Shown here: piece by piece, positions 34,564 through 43,442 of the stretch | How the letters are laid out: each line of letters begins with the position of its first letter | Numbering within the stretch: position 1 is the stretch's first letter | DNA from: Candidatus Nitrospira allomarina | GTDB taxonomy: Bacteria; Nitrospirota; Nitrospiria; Nitrospirales; UBA8639 | Length of the DNA stretch: 64,000 nt | Assembly: GCF_032050975.1 (NCBI RefSeq) | Contig: NZ_CP116967.1 | Span: 4,089,001 to 4,153,000 of the forward strand | Direction of reading: 5' to 3' | The notes under the pieces: model-generated | Seen by the model: only the letters and a program-made list of their open reading frames with translations | What the model was told of the DNA's origin: nothing | Database searches by the model: none | Made by a program: the position numbers and the translations under genes

Positions 34564-36529
34564 GCTGTCATATCGTTATGGAGGACAAAACGGGAAAGCG
34601 TTCAAACTGAAAACCGATGAAGAGCTCGTGGTGGTGCGAACGCAGAGTCGTCGACCATTGGAAGCCGCCGCTCAGTCAACGCGAGCTCGGCAGGCCCTGG
34701 ACAATCTCGAGCCTGTGCACCGGTTTCACCATGCCGGAGTGGAAATCTTTCGTTATCCTCAAACCGTTCGACGCGCAAGCGCCCGAGGAGCCATCCGCAC
34801 TACCATACAATCCGTAAAAGACGTCCAATTTGCCGGACGGGTCCTGGTCGATCCTCAGTCAAAACAACCTGTTCTGTACACCGAAAATCTTTTTTCCAAA
34901 TTTGATGATGACCTGGCCGAATCCACTTGTCGAAAAATCTTAAAAGCCTCCGGACTCGGAATTAAACGAGTCCTGGAATATGCTCGCAATACCTTCTTTC
35001 TCGAAGCGCCTGAGGGCACAGGGCAGGAAGTGTTTGCCATAGCCGAGAGTCTCCTGCGGCATAAACATGTGGAGCTCTGTCACCCTGAACTTGTCAGACA
35101 AATGGGATGGCGCACAGCGTTCCCACAACAATGGCATCTGAAAAAGACCACGATTGATGGGACGGTCTATGATGCCCATGCCAACGTGGAGGCCGCCTGG
35201 GCACTCAGTGAGGGAGAAAATATCACTGTCGCAATCATTGATGACGGCATGGATCTTGATCACGAAGAGTTTGCCGGTTCAGGAAAACTTATCGCTCCTC
35301 GCGACGTCACACGCGCCACTGACGATCCTCGACCCGGCAGCCGGGATAATCATGGAACCGCCTGTGCAGGCGTCGCCACCGGCAACGGTTTTCATGGTGC
35401 CTCCGGGGTCGCTCCCAAAGCCGGATTGATGGCCATCCGTTATGTATCTCCGTTAGGCTCACAGGCCGAGGCCGATGCATTTATCTGGGCCGCCCAACAT
35501 GGCGCGGACGTCATTTCCTGTAGCTGGGGGCCGGAGGATGGCGCCTGGTGGGATCCACGCGACCCGCTCCACCACACGGTCGTTCCCCTGCCGGATTCCA
35601 CCCGTCTTGCTATTGATTGGACCGTCGCGAATGGACGCAACGGAAAAGGGTGTGTGATCACCTGGGCCGCCGGAAACGGCAACGAAAGTGTCGATAACGA
35701 TGGTTATGCCAGTTATGAAAAAGTGATTGCCGTGGCCGCCTGCCACGCCAAAGGTAAAAGGAGTGCCTATAGCGATTTCGGCAAGGCCATTTGGTGTACC
35801 TTTCCCAGCAACGATACCGTTCTCCCCATCCCGGGAATCTGGACCACCGATCGCTCAGCATCAGCAGGATATAATCCCGGACAAGTCAGTCGAGGCGATG
35901 CGGCAGGCAATTATGTCAACGATTTTGGCGGCACATCAAGCGCATGTCCGGGTGTCGCAGGGGTGGCCGCCCTCATTCTCGCTCGCAACCCCTCCCTGCG
36001 ATGGGATGAAGTCAAAGATCTGCTCAAACGCTCGTGTGATCAAATTGATCCAAGCGCTGGTAAATATGACACCAACGGCCATAGCACCTTATATGGGTAT
36101 GGCCGGGTCAATGCCAAACGCGCGGTAGAATTGGCTGCACCGGCCATTCCGACTCCTACCACCGTTCATACTTCGACCGCCATCATTCCCATTCGCGACC
36201 TTCAAACGTCAAAGCTCTCTCTTCAAGTGGCCGAGACTACCCCGCTCACCTCCGTCAAAATCGGAGTGGATATTGAGCATTCGTATATCGGTGATTTGAT
36301 CATTAAGGTGGTACCCCCCAATTCAACAGGAGTATCGTCCATTTTGCTCCATAATCGAATTGGAGGTGGCACAGACAATATCCACACCACCTATGACGTC
36401 ACCACGACACCGGACCTCCTGGCATTCGTCGGCAAAAATCCAAAGGGAAAATGGTCCCTGACGGTTCAGGATAAAGAGAAACTTGATACCGGGCGCATCT
36501 TACAGTTCTCGGTGACCCTGGTTTTCTAA
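34562..36529 (+). CDS. Subtilisin-like serine protease (S8) with C-terminal P domain
   Basis: 655-residue S8 peptidase of the proprotein-convertase-like type. An N-terminal prodomain-like region (1-205) without signal peptide or membrane segment is followed by the catalytic domain. The triad is D227 in I-I-D-D-G-M-D, H264 in D-N-H-G-T-A-C-A-G, and S459 in G-G-T-S-S-A-C-P-G. The oxyanion Asn is probably in A-A-G-N-G-N-E. The last 130 residues match a P/homoB domain (V-D-I-E-H-S-Y-I-G-D-L and G-K-W-S-L-T-V-Q-D). The start has gaaggag eight bases upstream. With no export signal, secretion would need another route, or it may act in the cytosol as do some defence-associated subtilases. Confidence 0.9.
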   Translation: MLSYRYGGQNGKAFKLKTDEELVVVRTQSRRPLEAAAQSTRARQALDNLEPVHRFHHAGVEIFRYPQTVRRASARGAIRTTIQSVKDVQFAGRVLVDPQSKQPVLYTENLFSKFDDDLAESTCRKILKASGLGIKRVLEYARNTFFLEAPEGTGQEVFAIAESLLRHKHVELCHPELVRQMGWRTAFPQQWHLKKTTIDGTVYDAHANVEAAWALSEGENITVAIIDDGMDLDHEEFAGSGKLIAPRDVTRATDDPRPGSRDNHGTACAGVATGNGFHGASGVAPKAGLMAIRYVSPLGSQAEADAFIWAAQHGADVISCSWGPEDGAWWDPRDPLHHTVVPLPDSTRLAIDWTVANGRNGKGCVITWAAGNGNESVDNDGYASYEKVIAVAACHAKGKRSAYSDFGKAIWCTFPSNDTVLPIPGIWTTDRSASAGYNPGQVSRGDAAGNYVNDFGGTSSACPGVAGVAALILARNPSLRWDEVKDLLKRSCDQIDPSAGKYDTNGHSTLYGYGRVNAKRAVELAAPAIPTPTTVHTSTAIIPIRDLQTSKLSLQVAETTPLTSVKIGVDIEHSYIGDLIIKVVPPNSTGVSSILLHNRIGGGTDNIHTTYDVTTTPDLLAFVGKNPKGKWSLTVQDKEKLDTGRILQFSVTLVF

Positions 36530-36568
36530 AGAAGTTGACCGGCATGGGGTGTGGGAGAGGGTATGCAT

Positions 36569-36604
36569 GCATCGGCCACCCTTTGATATGTCCGTGGCCG
36601 ATGC
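36569..36604. repeat. Perfect 11-bp inverted repeat
   Basis: The arms gcatcggccac (36569-36579) and gtggccgatgc (36594-36604) are exactly complementary around a 14-base loop, 40 bases past the protease stop. No T-run follows, so it may be a factor-dependent terminator or mRNA-end hairpin. Confidence 0.6.
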
Positions 36605-36983
36605 CATCTGACATGAAAATCGGACTCCTCACCGGGGACCATCTTAGAAAACTTGATCTGATCTAACGCTCCCAGTATATTTGCCAGACTGACCACCACA
36701 TTCAAGAAAACAATCTCATCCCTTCGCTTCAATTTCGCGCTCACCCACCTTCCGCACCAATCTTGATCATTCCTCCTCACCCATAAAAATTTTTACCTAC
36801 CAACAGTCATTGATCAACTTGGAATGATGTGACTTATTTTTTTCTCACATCAAAATCTGCGCCAACGATCACTCTTAGCACGTTTAAAGAGCATTGTTTG
36901 CATGCGTTATTAACACGGTCAAGTTCCAAGATAGACTGAAGAGCTTTAAGCGGTGATTCAACATTATTTCAAAGGAGGTTTTT
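36605..36983. other. Intergenic stretch
   Basis: No confident gene. A minus-strand GTG frame (36526-36780) crosses the hairpin and lacks support. The right part, AT-rich, should carry the promoter of the YqhA-like gene. Confidence 0.4.
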
Positions 36984-37550
36984 ATGGCCCAATCCCCGAC
37001 TTCACCGGATTCTCCTATCGGTTCCACACCGGCAGACATTCCCCATTGGATCGAACACGTATTCGAAATGGGCATTTTTGCCAGCCGGTGGATACAAGCA
37101 CCCTTATATGGTGGATTGATCCTCGCTGAAGTGCTCTATGCCTGGAAATTTCTGACCGAACTGTGGCACATGGTACATGAAATTGGCACCCTCACCGAAA
37201 CCGTGTTTATGTTAGGAATCCTCACCCTGGTGGATATCACCATGGTGGCCAATCTGCTCACCATGGTCGTCATCGGAGGATATGCGACATTTGTCAGTAA
37301 AATAAGTCTGGAGAGTCATCCTGATCGACCGGATTGGCTCAGCCATATTGACCCGGGCACGATCAAAGTGAAACTAGCAGCCTCGTTGATTGGCATTTCC
37401 AGCATTCATTTACTTAAAGCCTTCGTCAACATTGCCAATGTGCCAATTGAGCACATTCAATGGCAAATCATCATTCATCTGACCTTTTTAGGCTCAGCCG
37501 TGTTGTTAGCCTGGACAGATAAAATCATGACCAAGGCGAAGAACCATTAA
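36984..37550 (+). CDS. YqhA/UPF0114-family membrane protein
   Basis: 188-residue inner-membrane protein of the UPF0114 (YqhA) family. It has about four hydrophobic helices (roughly 42-60, 68-100, 128-148 and 155-175) and the family sequence G-G-Y-A-T-F-V-S-K. Its biochemical function is unknown. The start is certain from aaaggaggt placed seven bases upstream. The stop is only a few bases from the stop of the convergent permease gene. Confidence 0.85.
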   Translation: MAQSPTSPDSPIGSTPADIPHWIEHVFEMGIFASRWIQAPLYGGLILAEVLYAWKFLTELWHMVHEIGTLTETVFMLGILTLVDITMVANLLTMVVIGGYATFVSKISLESHPDRPDWLSHIDPGTIKVKLAASLIGISSIHLLKAFVNIANVPIEHIQWQIIIHLTFLGSAVLLAWTDKIMTKAKNH

Positions 37551-37553
37551 CCG

Positions 37554-39005
37554 CTATGTGAATCTCGAAATATTTTTATGGGTGGCGGCCAACCGGCTGT
37601 GGCGATGGCCATAGAAGGCGTAGACCAGGAGTCCGATACATGTCCACGCCCCAAAACGAATCCAGGTAAGTGAGGGAAGAAAGAGCATAAGCCCAAAACA
37701 TGAGAGTGTTCCCAACACGGGGATCCATGGCATCCAGGGAAGCCGGAACGGCCGTGGATGCTCCGGTTGGGTGACACGGAGCCACAGCACGCCAAGGCAG
37801 ACAAGACAAAACGCAAAAAGGGTTCCAATATTCGTCATATCAGCGGCTTCTCCGATGGGGATAAACCCAGCGAGAAGCGCGACCCCTGATCCAGTCAGAA
37901 TGGTGGACAGGGACGGAGTCTGATACCTGGAATGAATCGTCGCCAGGCGAGGACTGAGGAGACCATCTCGAGACATCGCAAAGAAGATCCGGATTTGCCC
38001 GAGCATCATGACAAGTAATACGCCGGTAATCCCGGCCAAAGCCCCAACGGCAACCAGGGCTGCGCCCCACCGGTATCCTGCTCGGCTGAGAGCGTCTGCC
38101 ACAGGTGCATGAACATCAATGGTTGTTACAGGGACTAACCCCGTCAGAACGCCTGCCACGGAGACATAAATAAGCGTGCAGAATGCCAAGGATATCAAGA
38201 TAGCCCTAGGAATGTCCTGCTGGGGGTTTCGAGCTTCTTCGGCCGCCGTCGAGACCGCATCGAAACCCACATACGCGAAAAACACAATGGCTGCGGCTGC
38301 TCCGACGCCGGATAGCCCATTAGGAAGAAACGGGGTCCAATTCTCGGCGTTCACCCCTCCTGCTCCAACAGCTAGAAAGAAAAGAATGACGAAAAGTTTT
38401 ACGACCACAATCACTCCGGTGATCTGTGCACTTCGCTTGGTTCCCATCAAGAGTAGTCCCATCATCACAAGAGAGACGAGCACGGCCGGAAGATTGATCA
38501 GGCCACTGCGGCCTGTTTCTGGAGCATGAGCCAACAGATCCGGTAGTTCAATGCCCACCAACTTGAGAACATTGACAAAATACCCGGACCAGCCAATGGC
38601 CACAGCCGCACTCGCCACGCCATATTCCAAAATTAGATTCCACCCCACTAACCAGGCAATCACTTCTCCCAACGTGGCATAGGTATAGGAATACGCGCTG
38701 CCGGCCACTGGAATCATAGAGGCAAATTCCGCATAACAGAGCGCAGCCAGCGCGCAGACCATTCCCGAACCCAAAAAGGACAGGATGATGCCGGGCCCCG
38801 CACCCGGGCGATGGGAATTGCCGACCGTGGCCGTTCCTATTAAGACAAACACTCCGGTTCCAATAATGGCGCCGATCCCAAGCGCGACTAAATGCCACAC
38901 AGTCAGATCCCGTCTTAACCCTAATCCATGGGAATCTTCGGAGCGCGGGTGGCTCTGTAAACGTTTCGTCCGAAATACTGAACGTTCCATCACACGTTCA
39001 AACAT
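37554..39005 (-). CDS. APC-superfamily amino acid permease
   Basis: 483-residue cytoplasmic-membrane transporter of the amino acid-polyamine-organocation family, closest in pattern to cationic amino acid permeases (YfnA/CAT type). Helix 1 has the substrate-binding glycine stretch G-I-G-A-I-I-G-T-G-V-F-V. Helix 6 shows F-F-A-Y-V-G-F-D-A-V-S-T followed by E-E-A-R-N-P-Q-Q-D-I-P. About twelve hydrophobic segments are visible. The N-terminal 35 residues are polar and cytosolic. The substrate cannot be fixed from sequence. It is convergent with the YqhA-like gene. Confidence 0.9.
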   Translation of the reverse strand: MFERVMERSVFRTKRLQSHPRSEDSHGLGLRRDLTVWHLVALGIGAIIGTGVFVLIGTATVGNSHRPGAGPGIILSFLGSGMVCALAALCYAEFASMIPVAGSAYSYTYATLGEVIAWLVGWNLILEYGVASAAVAIGWSGYFVNVLKLVGIELPDLLAHAPETGRSGLINLPAVLVSLVMMGLLLMGTKRSAQITGVIVVVKLFVILFFLAVGAGGVNAENWTPFLPNGLSGVGAAAAIVFFAYVGFDAVSTAAEEARNPQQDIPRAILISLAFCTLIYVSVAGVLTGLVPVTTIDVHAPVADALSRAGYRWGAALVAVGALAGITGVLLVMMLGQIRIFFAMSRDGLLSPRLATIHSRYQTPSLSTILTGSGVALLAGFIPIGEAADMTNIGTLFAFCLVCLGVLWLRVTQPEHPRPFRLPWMPWIPVLGTLSCFGLMLFLPSLTWIRFGAWTCIGLLVYAFYGHRHSRLAATHKNISRFT

Positions 39006-39443
39006 CGTTGTGGTTCGACTTTCCTTCCAAGATGCGGTTTTTATGCCTTAAGGAGAGAAACGGATAGGAAAAAAGAGATTTTCAATCCCTACCCACGACC
39101 CGACTTATGCTATAAATATGCCTGGTGTCAGCCCCCTGGATACAAGAAGCCCATTTGAAGCAGAAGGGCTTGTATATGAATTCTTTCTTCCTCAAGAATT
39201 GAAACTCTCAAGGAAAAAGCCCGGTTATCTTGTAAGACCCATGATTCTCTTGGAATGGCGTCATGCAGAAAATCATGCCCTCCCCGGCATGTCGGGTGAA
39301 CCCACGCCATCAGCTTTTCCTCCACATAGGGTTTCTTCTACAATTCAATCTCCGGCTCACCTCCATCCAGTGCAGTCACGGCCGGGCAATGACGTCTATA
39401 AACGTAATCTGTTTAGTTGATTGTTCCTGCATAAGAATTTCCC
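39006..39443. other. Intergenic stretch
   Basis: A 100-codon frame at 39118-39420 follows a tatgctataaat sequence but lacks a Shine-Dalgarno and family signal. I see no other feature. Confidence 0.35.
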
Positions 39444-40223
39444 ATGAAAACCTCCGGACCTCACGAATCGTACAACCTGGATATTCAAACCCCTGCCGGA
39501 GATCTGACCGCGTCGGTTTCGGTACCGACCGGATTCATTCCCATTACCGACATTCTCCCCCTCATGCGATCCCTCGGAGAACAAGCTCACCAGCTGGCCA
39601 TCGACAACACCACTCAAACCGGTGCCACCATTTCCTGTCAAAAAGGCTGTGCCGCCTGCTGTCGCATGATGATTCCCGTTGCCCCTCCGGAGGCCTTTGC
39701 GCTCCTGTCGGTTGTTGAGGCACTCCCTTCACCTAAAAAAGAGCGACTGCTTGAGCGATTTCAGACGGCTCAAAAGACCTTGCGTGAAGCGAGCCTGGAG
39801 GATGGGTTGCAACGATTGGCCTTTTCCGAAGATCAAGGCACCGACGAAGAACTGGAGCCTCTTAATCGCGCCTACTATGCGCTTCGAATGCCTTGTCCAT
39901 TTCTGGAAGATGAAATTTGCTCAATCTATGAACAGCGTCCGTCCGCCTGCCGGGAATTGCTGGTCACTTCCCCTGCGGAACTTTGCCAAGACTTGATACG
40001 AAACCCCATCCAACTGATTCCTTCCCCGTTTCGAATCGGGACGGTTCTGAGCAAACTTTGGACGGATTGTTACCAGGGCCCGGTTCGTCTTATTCCCCTC
40101 CCCTTTGCACTGGACTGGGCCACAGTCCATAAAAGCCAGAACACCCGAACCTGGGCCGGGCCTGACCTGCTGAGCCGGGCCTTGAATGCCGCAGCGCAAT
40201 ATTTACAACGCCAATCCTCATAA
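39444..40223 (+). CDS. YkgJ-type CxxxCxxCC cysteine-cluster protein
   Basis: 259-residue protein with the metal-binding cysteine cluster C65-x3-C69-x2-C72-C73, then further downstream C-P-F-L-x4-C-S-I-Y-x3-R-P-x-A-C-R, the pattern of the zinc/iron-chelating YkgJ (UPF0153) family. These proteins are thought to bind an Fe-S cluster or Zn; their function is unknown. It has no signal peptide. The N-terminal 50 residues are extended and the C-terminal 80 residues are probably helical. It seems monocistronic. Confidence 0.8.
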   Translation: MKTSGPHESYNLDIQTPAGDLTASVSVPTGFIPITDILPLMRSLGEQAHQLAIDNTTQTGATISCQKGCAACCRMMIPVAPPEAFALLSVVEALPSPKKERLLERFQTAQKTLREASLEDGLQRLAFSEDQGTDEELEPLNRAYYALRMPCPFLEDEICSIYEQRPSACRELLVTSPAELCQDLIRNPIQLIPSPFRIGTVLSKLWTDCYQGPVRLIPLPFALDWATVHKSQNTRTWAGPDLLSRALNAAAQYLQRQSS

Positions 40224-40578
40224 GAGGCACAAATCCCCTCCTGTTTCATACACGAATCAAAGGTCCTACGTGCAGGCCTACCTGGCATCAACCAGCACCG
40301 GCAACAGAATGGTGGAAGCGGGATCAACCCTCTGCCTTTAAGATAGAAACCAATCCCGGACCTCCATGCAAACGCCGGAAAATTATGCTACGGAGACACT
40401 CCAAACCTGAACCAGAATTTTCAGGAAAAATGGACAAGATTTCTTTCATTGGACAGGATGTCTCTGCGCATGATGTTCTTACAAGAAATTTCACCGCCTT
40501 AACTCAAAAAAATGCAGGAATTCCTCCTGCACAGCAGAGCAAAATCTGGCATTACCTTTGCTGATATATCCAAGAGTA
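40224..40578. other. Intergenic stretch
   Basis: About 350 bases without a gene that I can support. It probably carries the promoter of the small gene at 40622. Confidence 0.4.
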
Positions 40579-40597
40579 GTAAGCCATGACGGCTTAC
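40579..40597 (+). promoter_or_regulatory. Hairpin in the leader of the 38-residue gene
   Basis: Arms gtaagcc and ggcttac form a perfect 7-bp stem with loop atgac. It ends about ten bases before the Shine-Dalgarno aaaggaggt of the small gene. It could stabilise the mRNA or affect access to the start. Confidence 0.45.
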
Positions 40598-40621
40598 CTA
40601 ACCTTTAAAGGAGGTGCTCCT

Positions 40622-40738
40622 GTGAACCAATCAAATCAAAAAGACCCCAAAAAGGGTATGCCAATCGGGAAACCGACTGCCGCCCCTAGCCCTGCTAAGC
40701 CACAACAAAATCCGGCCAAAAAGCCACTAGGCATATAG
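40622..40738 (+). CDS. 38-residue Pro/Lys/Gln-rich small protein
   Basis: A short gene starting at GTG 40622 and ending with TAG at 40736-40738. It is supported by an excellent Shine-Dalgarno (aaaggaggtg) at ideal spacing and by a terminator-like hairpin downstream. The product begins M-N-Q-S-N-Q-K-D-P-K-K-G and continues with alternating Pro, Ala and Lys (P-A-K-P-Q-Q-N-P-A-K-K-P). It is basic and certainly disordered alone. No family recognised. It lies between the cysteine-cluster gene and the second lipoprotein/L,D-transpeptidase operon. It might be a small regulator or a structural tail-like peptide. Confidence 0.6.
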   Translation: MNQSNQKDPKKGMPIGKPTAAPSPAKPQQNPAKKPLGI

Positions 40739-40830
40739 GTATCCGGACGATACCCGATACCTGCAATTCACAACCTTTTCCCATCAAGGAAAAGGCCCCA
40801 CCTGTCCAGGTTTTGATTCGGGCGAACAAC

Positions 40831-40860
40831 AAGAGGGGCCGGAATGGTTCGGCCCCTCTT
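40831..40860 (+). terminator. Terminator-like hairpin
   Basis: An 11-bp perfect stem (aagaggggccg with cggcccctctt) and 8-base loop at 40831-40860, about 90 bases after the small gene. The following cctcgtt is only weakly T-rich. Confidence 0.65.
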
Positions 40861-40910
40861 CCTCGTTAAGAAAAACGACCTTCCGGACTGATAAGGATAT
40901 CCCAATCATC

Positions 40911-41576
40911 GTGACTGAAAGAATCCAAATCAACCCCGGCTGGAAATCTCTCAACGGACATATGCTTCGAACCGTCGACTTTTCCTGGGGCAGACATGTG
41001 CTTTTCCTGACCTGGCTGCTCCTGACCGGTTGCGCAGAACCACCTATCTCCCAATTGAACGCAGCCACCCAAGCTCTTGAAGACGCGAGAATATCAGAAG
41101 CCGAACATTACGCAATTGAGAGATTCACTGAAGCGGAAACGGCATTTCGACAGGTACAACAACAACTGGATCGACAGGGAGATCGGATGCCGCTTTTTCG
41201 TAATTATGATCCTGTCATCACCATGCTGTCGGAAGTCTTCAACAACGCCACGCAGGCCAAAATCGAAGCCATCGCCAACAAGAAGGAGTCCAAAGCCAAT
41301 GCCGAGGTGGCTCTCGCCTTTGCCAAACAGCATCTTCAAGACGTTCGTGCGCTCCTGGCAGACGTCGCCGCTCCCACCCCCGATCACGGGGAGCTGGACC
41401 AACTTCTACAAGCCTTTCAGGACACGGAAACCCTCCTCGCTGAAATCGAATCCATTATGGCACAAGAACACTTCATCGACGTGATGACCACCTCCCATTC
41501 CGTGGAATTTTTTGCCACGCGAATTCAAGCACAGATTATCTCTGTCAAACAGCTTGCCGCAAAGCAACACGTCTGA
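40911..41576 (+). CDS. Helical DUF4398-like lipoprotein (module 2)
   Basis: Paralogue of the lipoprotein at 32105-32722. The signal peptide ends in L-L-T-G-C-A-E-P-P, matching L-M-A-C-A-E-K-P in the first copy. The mature part shares F-R/T-R-N-Y-D, A-x-K-x-E-A-I-A-N and I-E-x-I-M-A-x-E. It is helical and charged, but the C-terminus (A-A-K-Q-H-V) has fewer lysines than copy 1. The start is the GTG at 40911, or the ATG at 40962 just before the hydrophobic core. Its TGA overlaps the next ATG, so it is translationally coupled to an L,D-transpeptidase exactly as in module 1. Confidence 0.8.
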   Translation: MTERIQINPGWKSLNGHMLRTVDFSWGRHVLFLTWLLLTGCAEPPISQLNAATQALEDARISEAEHYAIERFTEAETAFRQVQQQLDRQGDRMPLFRNYDPVITMLSEVFNNATQAKIEAIANKKESKANAEVALAFAKQHLQDVRALLADVAAPTPDHGELDQLLQAFQDTETLLAEIESIMAQEHFIDVMTTSHSVEFFATRIQAQIISVKQLAAKQHV

Positions 41577-42802
41577 TGATGGAGAACCCTATGACCACTC
41601 CGCCCACCAGGTTTCAGTCGGCCTGGCGTCGGCGCTGGATGATAACGCTCGTGCTGGTCCTGCTTCCAGCGTTGACGTTTGCCTGGTGGGGACAAACGGA
41701 CTATCCCGACACTTTTCCTTCACTGGTCGAAGACCTGGACCGACAGGCATGGGTCATCGGCGCAGAGACCTTGCTTCCTGATCGATATCAACAATTCCAT
41801 ACACACGTGCTCGAACTCCGTTCACAATGGCGGACAGAGGCCAATCACTGGTGGACAACCGGCGACGCTGAACAGTTCAACCGGACTTATCAACAACTGG
41901 TGGAAGAAGGCTCTCTGCTGATTGAAGCCTCTCGCCAAACAATCATCGCCCTGCGCCTGGAGGTCGAGGAACTTCTTCAGCCTGAACAGGCGCAGCTCAC
42001 ACGCCTGCGAGCGCTTTCTCATGTATTCGATCTGGAAGACGACATGCTTGCATTGTCCCTGGCAGAGGGATTGCTTCGAGAAAGTGTGTTGCGATTGGAG
42101 GAGGGACAATACTTGCAGGCCCGATCGGCCGGAGAGCAGGCAATTGAACATCTTCGCCGCGTGGAAGCCCATGTCGTCACACAAATGAACCGCTATACAA
42201 ACGAGGTCCAAATTGCCCGCTGGGAGGAATGGGTCACGCAGACCCTACAACGATCAGTCGGCACAGCCGTCATTGTCCTTAAGGCCCCCCGTCGCCTTCT
42301 CGTCTACCAACACGGCCGGGTCGTTGCGGATTATCCCGCACGGGTGGGATTTTCAGGATTGACCGACAAGCTCTACGAGGGGGATGGCGCCACACCGGAA
42401 GGACAATTTCGCGTGATGCACAAAAAAGAGGGATCGGGGACCATCTATTATAAAGCGTTACTCTTGGACTACCCCACGATAGCCCACCAACAACGATTCC
42501 ACGAGGCCAAAGCCAAGGGCCTGATGCCCCAGGACCGGTCAATCGGCGGCCTGATTGAAATTCATGGCGAAGATCCCAATAACGAAGAAACCACCAGCGG
42601 GTGCATTGCTTTGGAAAATTCCGCGATGGATGACGTATTCGAATGGGTCAACGTCGGAACGCCTGTCACCATTGTAGGGGCGCTGAACCAGGACAATGAT
42701 GTCGTGACCTCCTTACACCAGCTGAAAGTCCATATTCATGAACGGAATGAACGGTGGCACAAACCCCGCACGCTTGCCTCCTCTTTCACCCGCAGAGAAT
42801 AA
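41576..42802 (+). CDS. L,D-transpeptidase (YkuD), module 2
   Basis: Paralogue of the enzyme at 32726-33958, collinear over its whole length. A membrane anchor (about 20-40) is followed by the same helical region beginning L-D-R-Q-A-W-V-I-G-A-E, then a YkuD domain with I-H-G-E and T-S-G-C343-I-A-L as catalytic motif. The shared sequence G-F-S-G-L-x-D-K-L-x-E-G-D-G-A-T-P-E-G-Q-F also marks the pair. An ATG at 41576 overlaps the upstream stop, while the ATG at 41591 has a better placed ggag and may be the main start. Likely substrate is peptidoglycan, possibly with the adjacent lipoprotein as acceptor. Confidence 0.9.
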   Translation: MMENPMTTPPTRFQSAWRRRWMITLVLVLLPALTFAWWGQTDYPDTFPSLVEDLDRQAWVIGAETLLPDRYQQFHTHVLELRSQWRTEANHWWTTGDAEQFNRTYQQLVEEGSLLIEASRQTIIALRLEVEELLQPEQAQLTRLRALSHVFDLEDDMLALSLAEGLLRESVLRLEEGQYLQARSAGEQAIEHLRRVEAHVVTQMNRYTNEVQIARWEEWVTQTLQRSVGTAVIVLKAPRRLLVYQHGRVVADYPARVGFSGLTDKLYEGDGATPEGQFRVMHKKEGSGTIYYKALLLDYPTIAHQQRFHEAKAKGLMPQDRSIGGLIEIHGEDPNNEETTSGCIALENSAMDDVFEWVNVGTPVTIVGALNQDNDVVTSLHQLKVHIHERNERWHKPRTLASSFTRRE

Positions 42803-42803
42803 A

Positions 42804-43442
42804 ATGACATCCTTCAGGCCCCCCCACTCACCCCAGACGCTTCTGCTGAGCCTGCTCGTTTTCCTGACAACGGCACTTGGTGCTTCACCTCCCCACACTC
42901 CAAAACGCACCCCAACCGTGGTCCCTGTGACGATCCAACCCCGGGAAGAACACATCCCGTTTTATCCGTCCGCTCCCGGTCTCCTTGCCACGGCACCCAA
43001 GGGCCTCTACCTCGTGGTCGATACGGCTCAAAATCGGGTATCCCTTCGAAAGGGCAATCGAATCCTCTACAGTGCCGTGGCTTCAACCGGCAGCGGGGCA
43101 CGATTGCAAGATCCTCGCAATCCCGACAACGGGTGGGTGTTCGATACTCCCCGCGGGGTGTTTACGATTTCCAGTAAAATTAAAAATCCGGCCTGGAACA
43201 AACCCGATTGGGCCTTCATTGAAGAAGGGCAACCCATTCCAACCAAACCCCAAGACCGGATTGAAACGGGCGTGCTGGGAGACTATGCCCTTGGTTTCGG
43301 CAATGGCTATTTCATCCATGGCACGCTGTATACGCGAATGTTGGGCACCAACGTCACCCATGGCTGCATCAGACTTGGAGATGAACCCCTTGAATATGTC
43401 TTTCACCACGTGCCCCTTGGCACCACCCTGATCATCTATTGA
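42804..43442 (+). CDS. Short L,D-transpeptidase (YkuD)
   Basis: Third YkuD enzyme in the window, 212 aa, of a different subtype: a signal peptide or anchor (residues 8-26, ending A-L-G-A-S), a short Pro-rich linker and then the catalytic domain. The motif is Y-F-I-H-G-T, followed by T-H-G-C188-I-R-L, the classical H-G-C-I-R form. The start at 42804 is one base after the stop of the preceding gene, giving a tight operon. It may form 3-3 cross-links while the two larger paralogues do a more specialised job. That division is inference. Confidence 0.85.
   Translation: MTSFRPPHSPQTLLLSLLVFLTTALGASPPHTPKRTPTVVPVTIQPREEHIPFYPSAPGLLATAPKGLYLVVDTAQNRVSLRKGNRILYSAVASTGSGARLQDPRNPDNGWVFDTPRGVFTISSKIKNPAWNKPDWAFIEEGQPIPTKPQDRIETGVLGDYALGFGNGYFIHGTLYTRMLGTNVTHGCIRLGDEPLEYVFHHVPLGTTLIIY

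Noticed and set aside
36526-36780. 84-codon minus-strand frame from a GTG
   Set aside because: It crosses a perfect hairpin and overlaps the protease stop; weak evidence for translation.
39118-39420. 100-codon frame after a promoter-like tatgctataaat
   Set aside because: No Shine-Dalgarno or recognisable domain; a leaderless gene cannot be excluded but is not supported.
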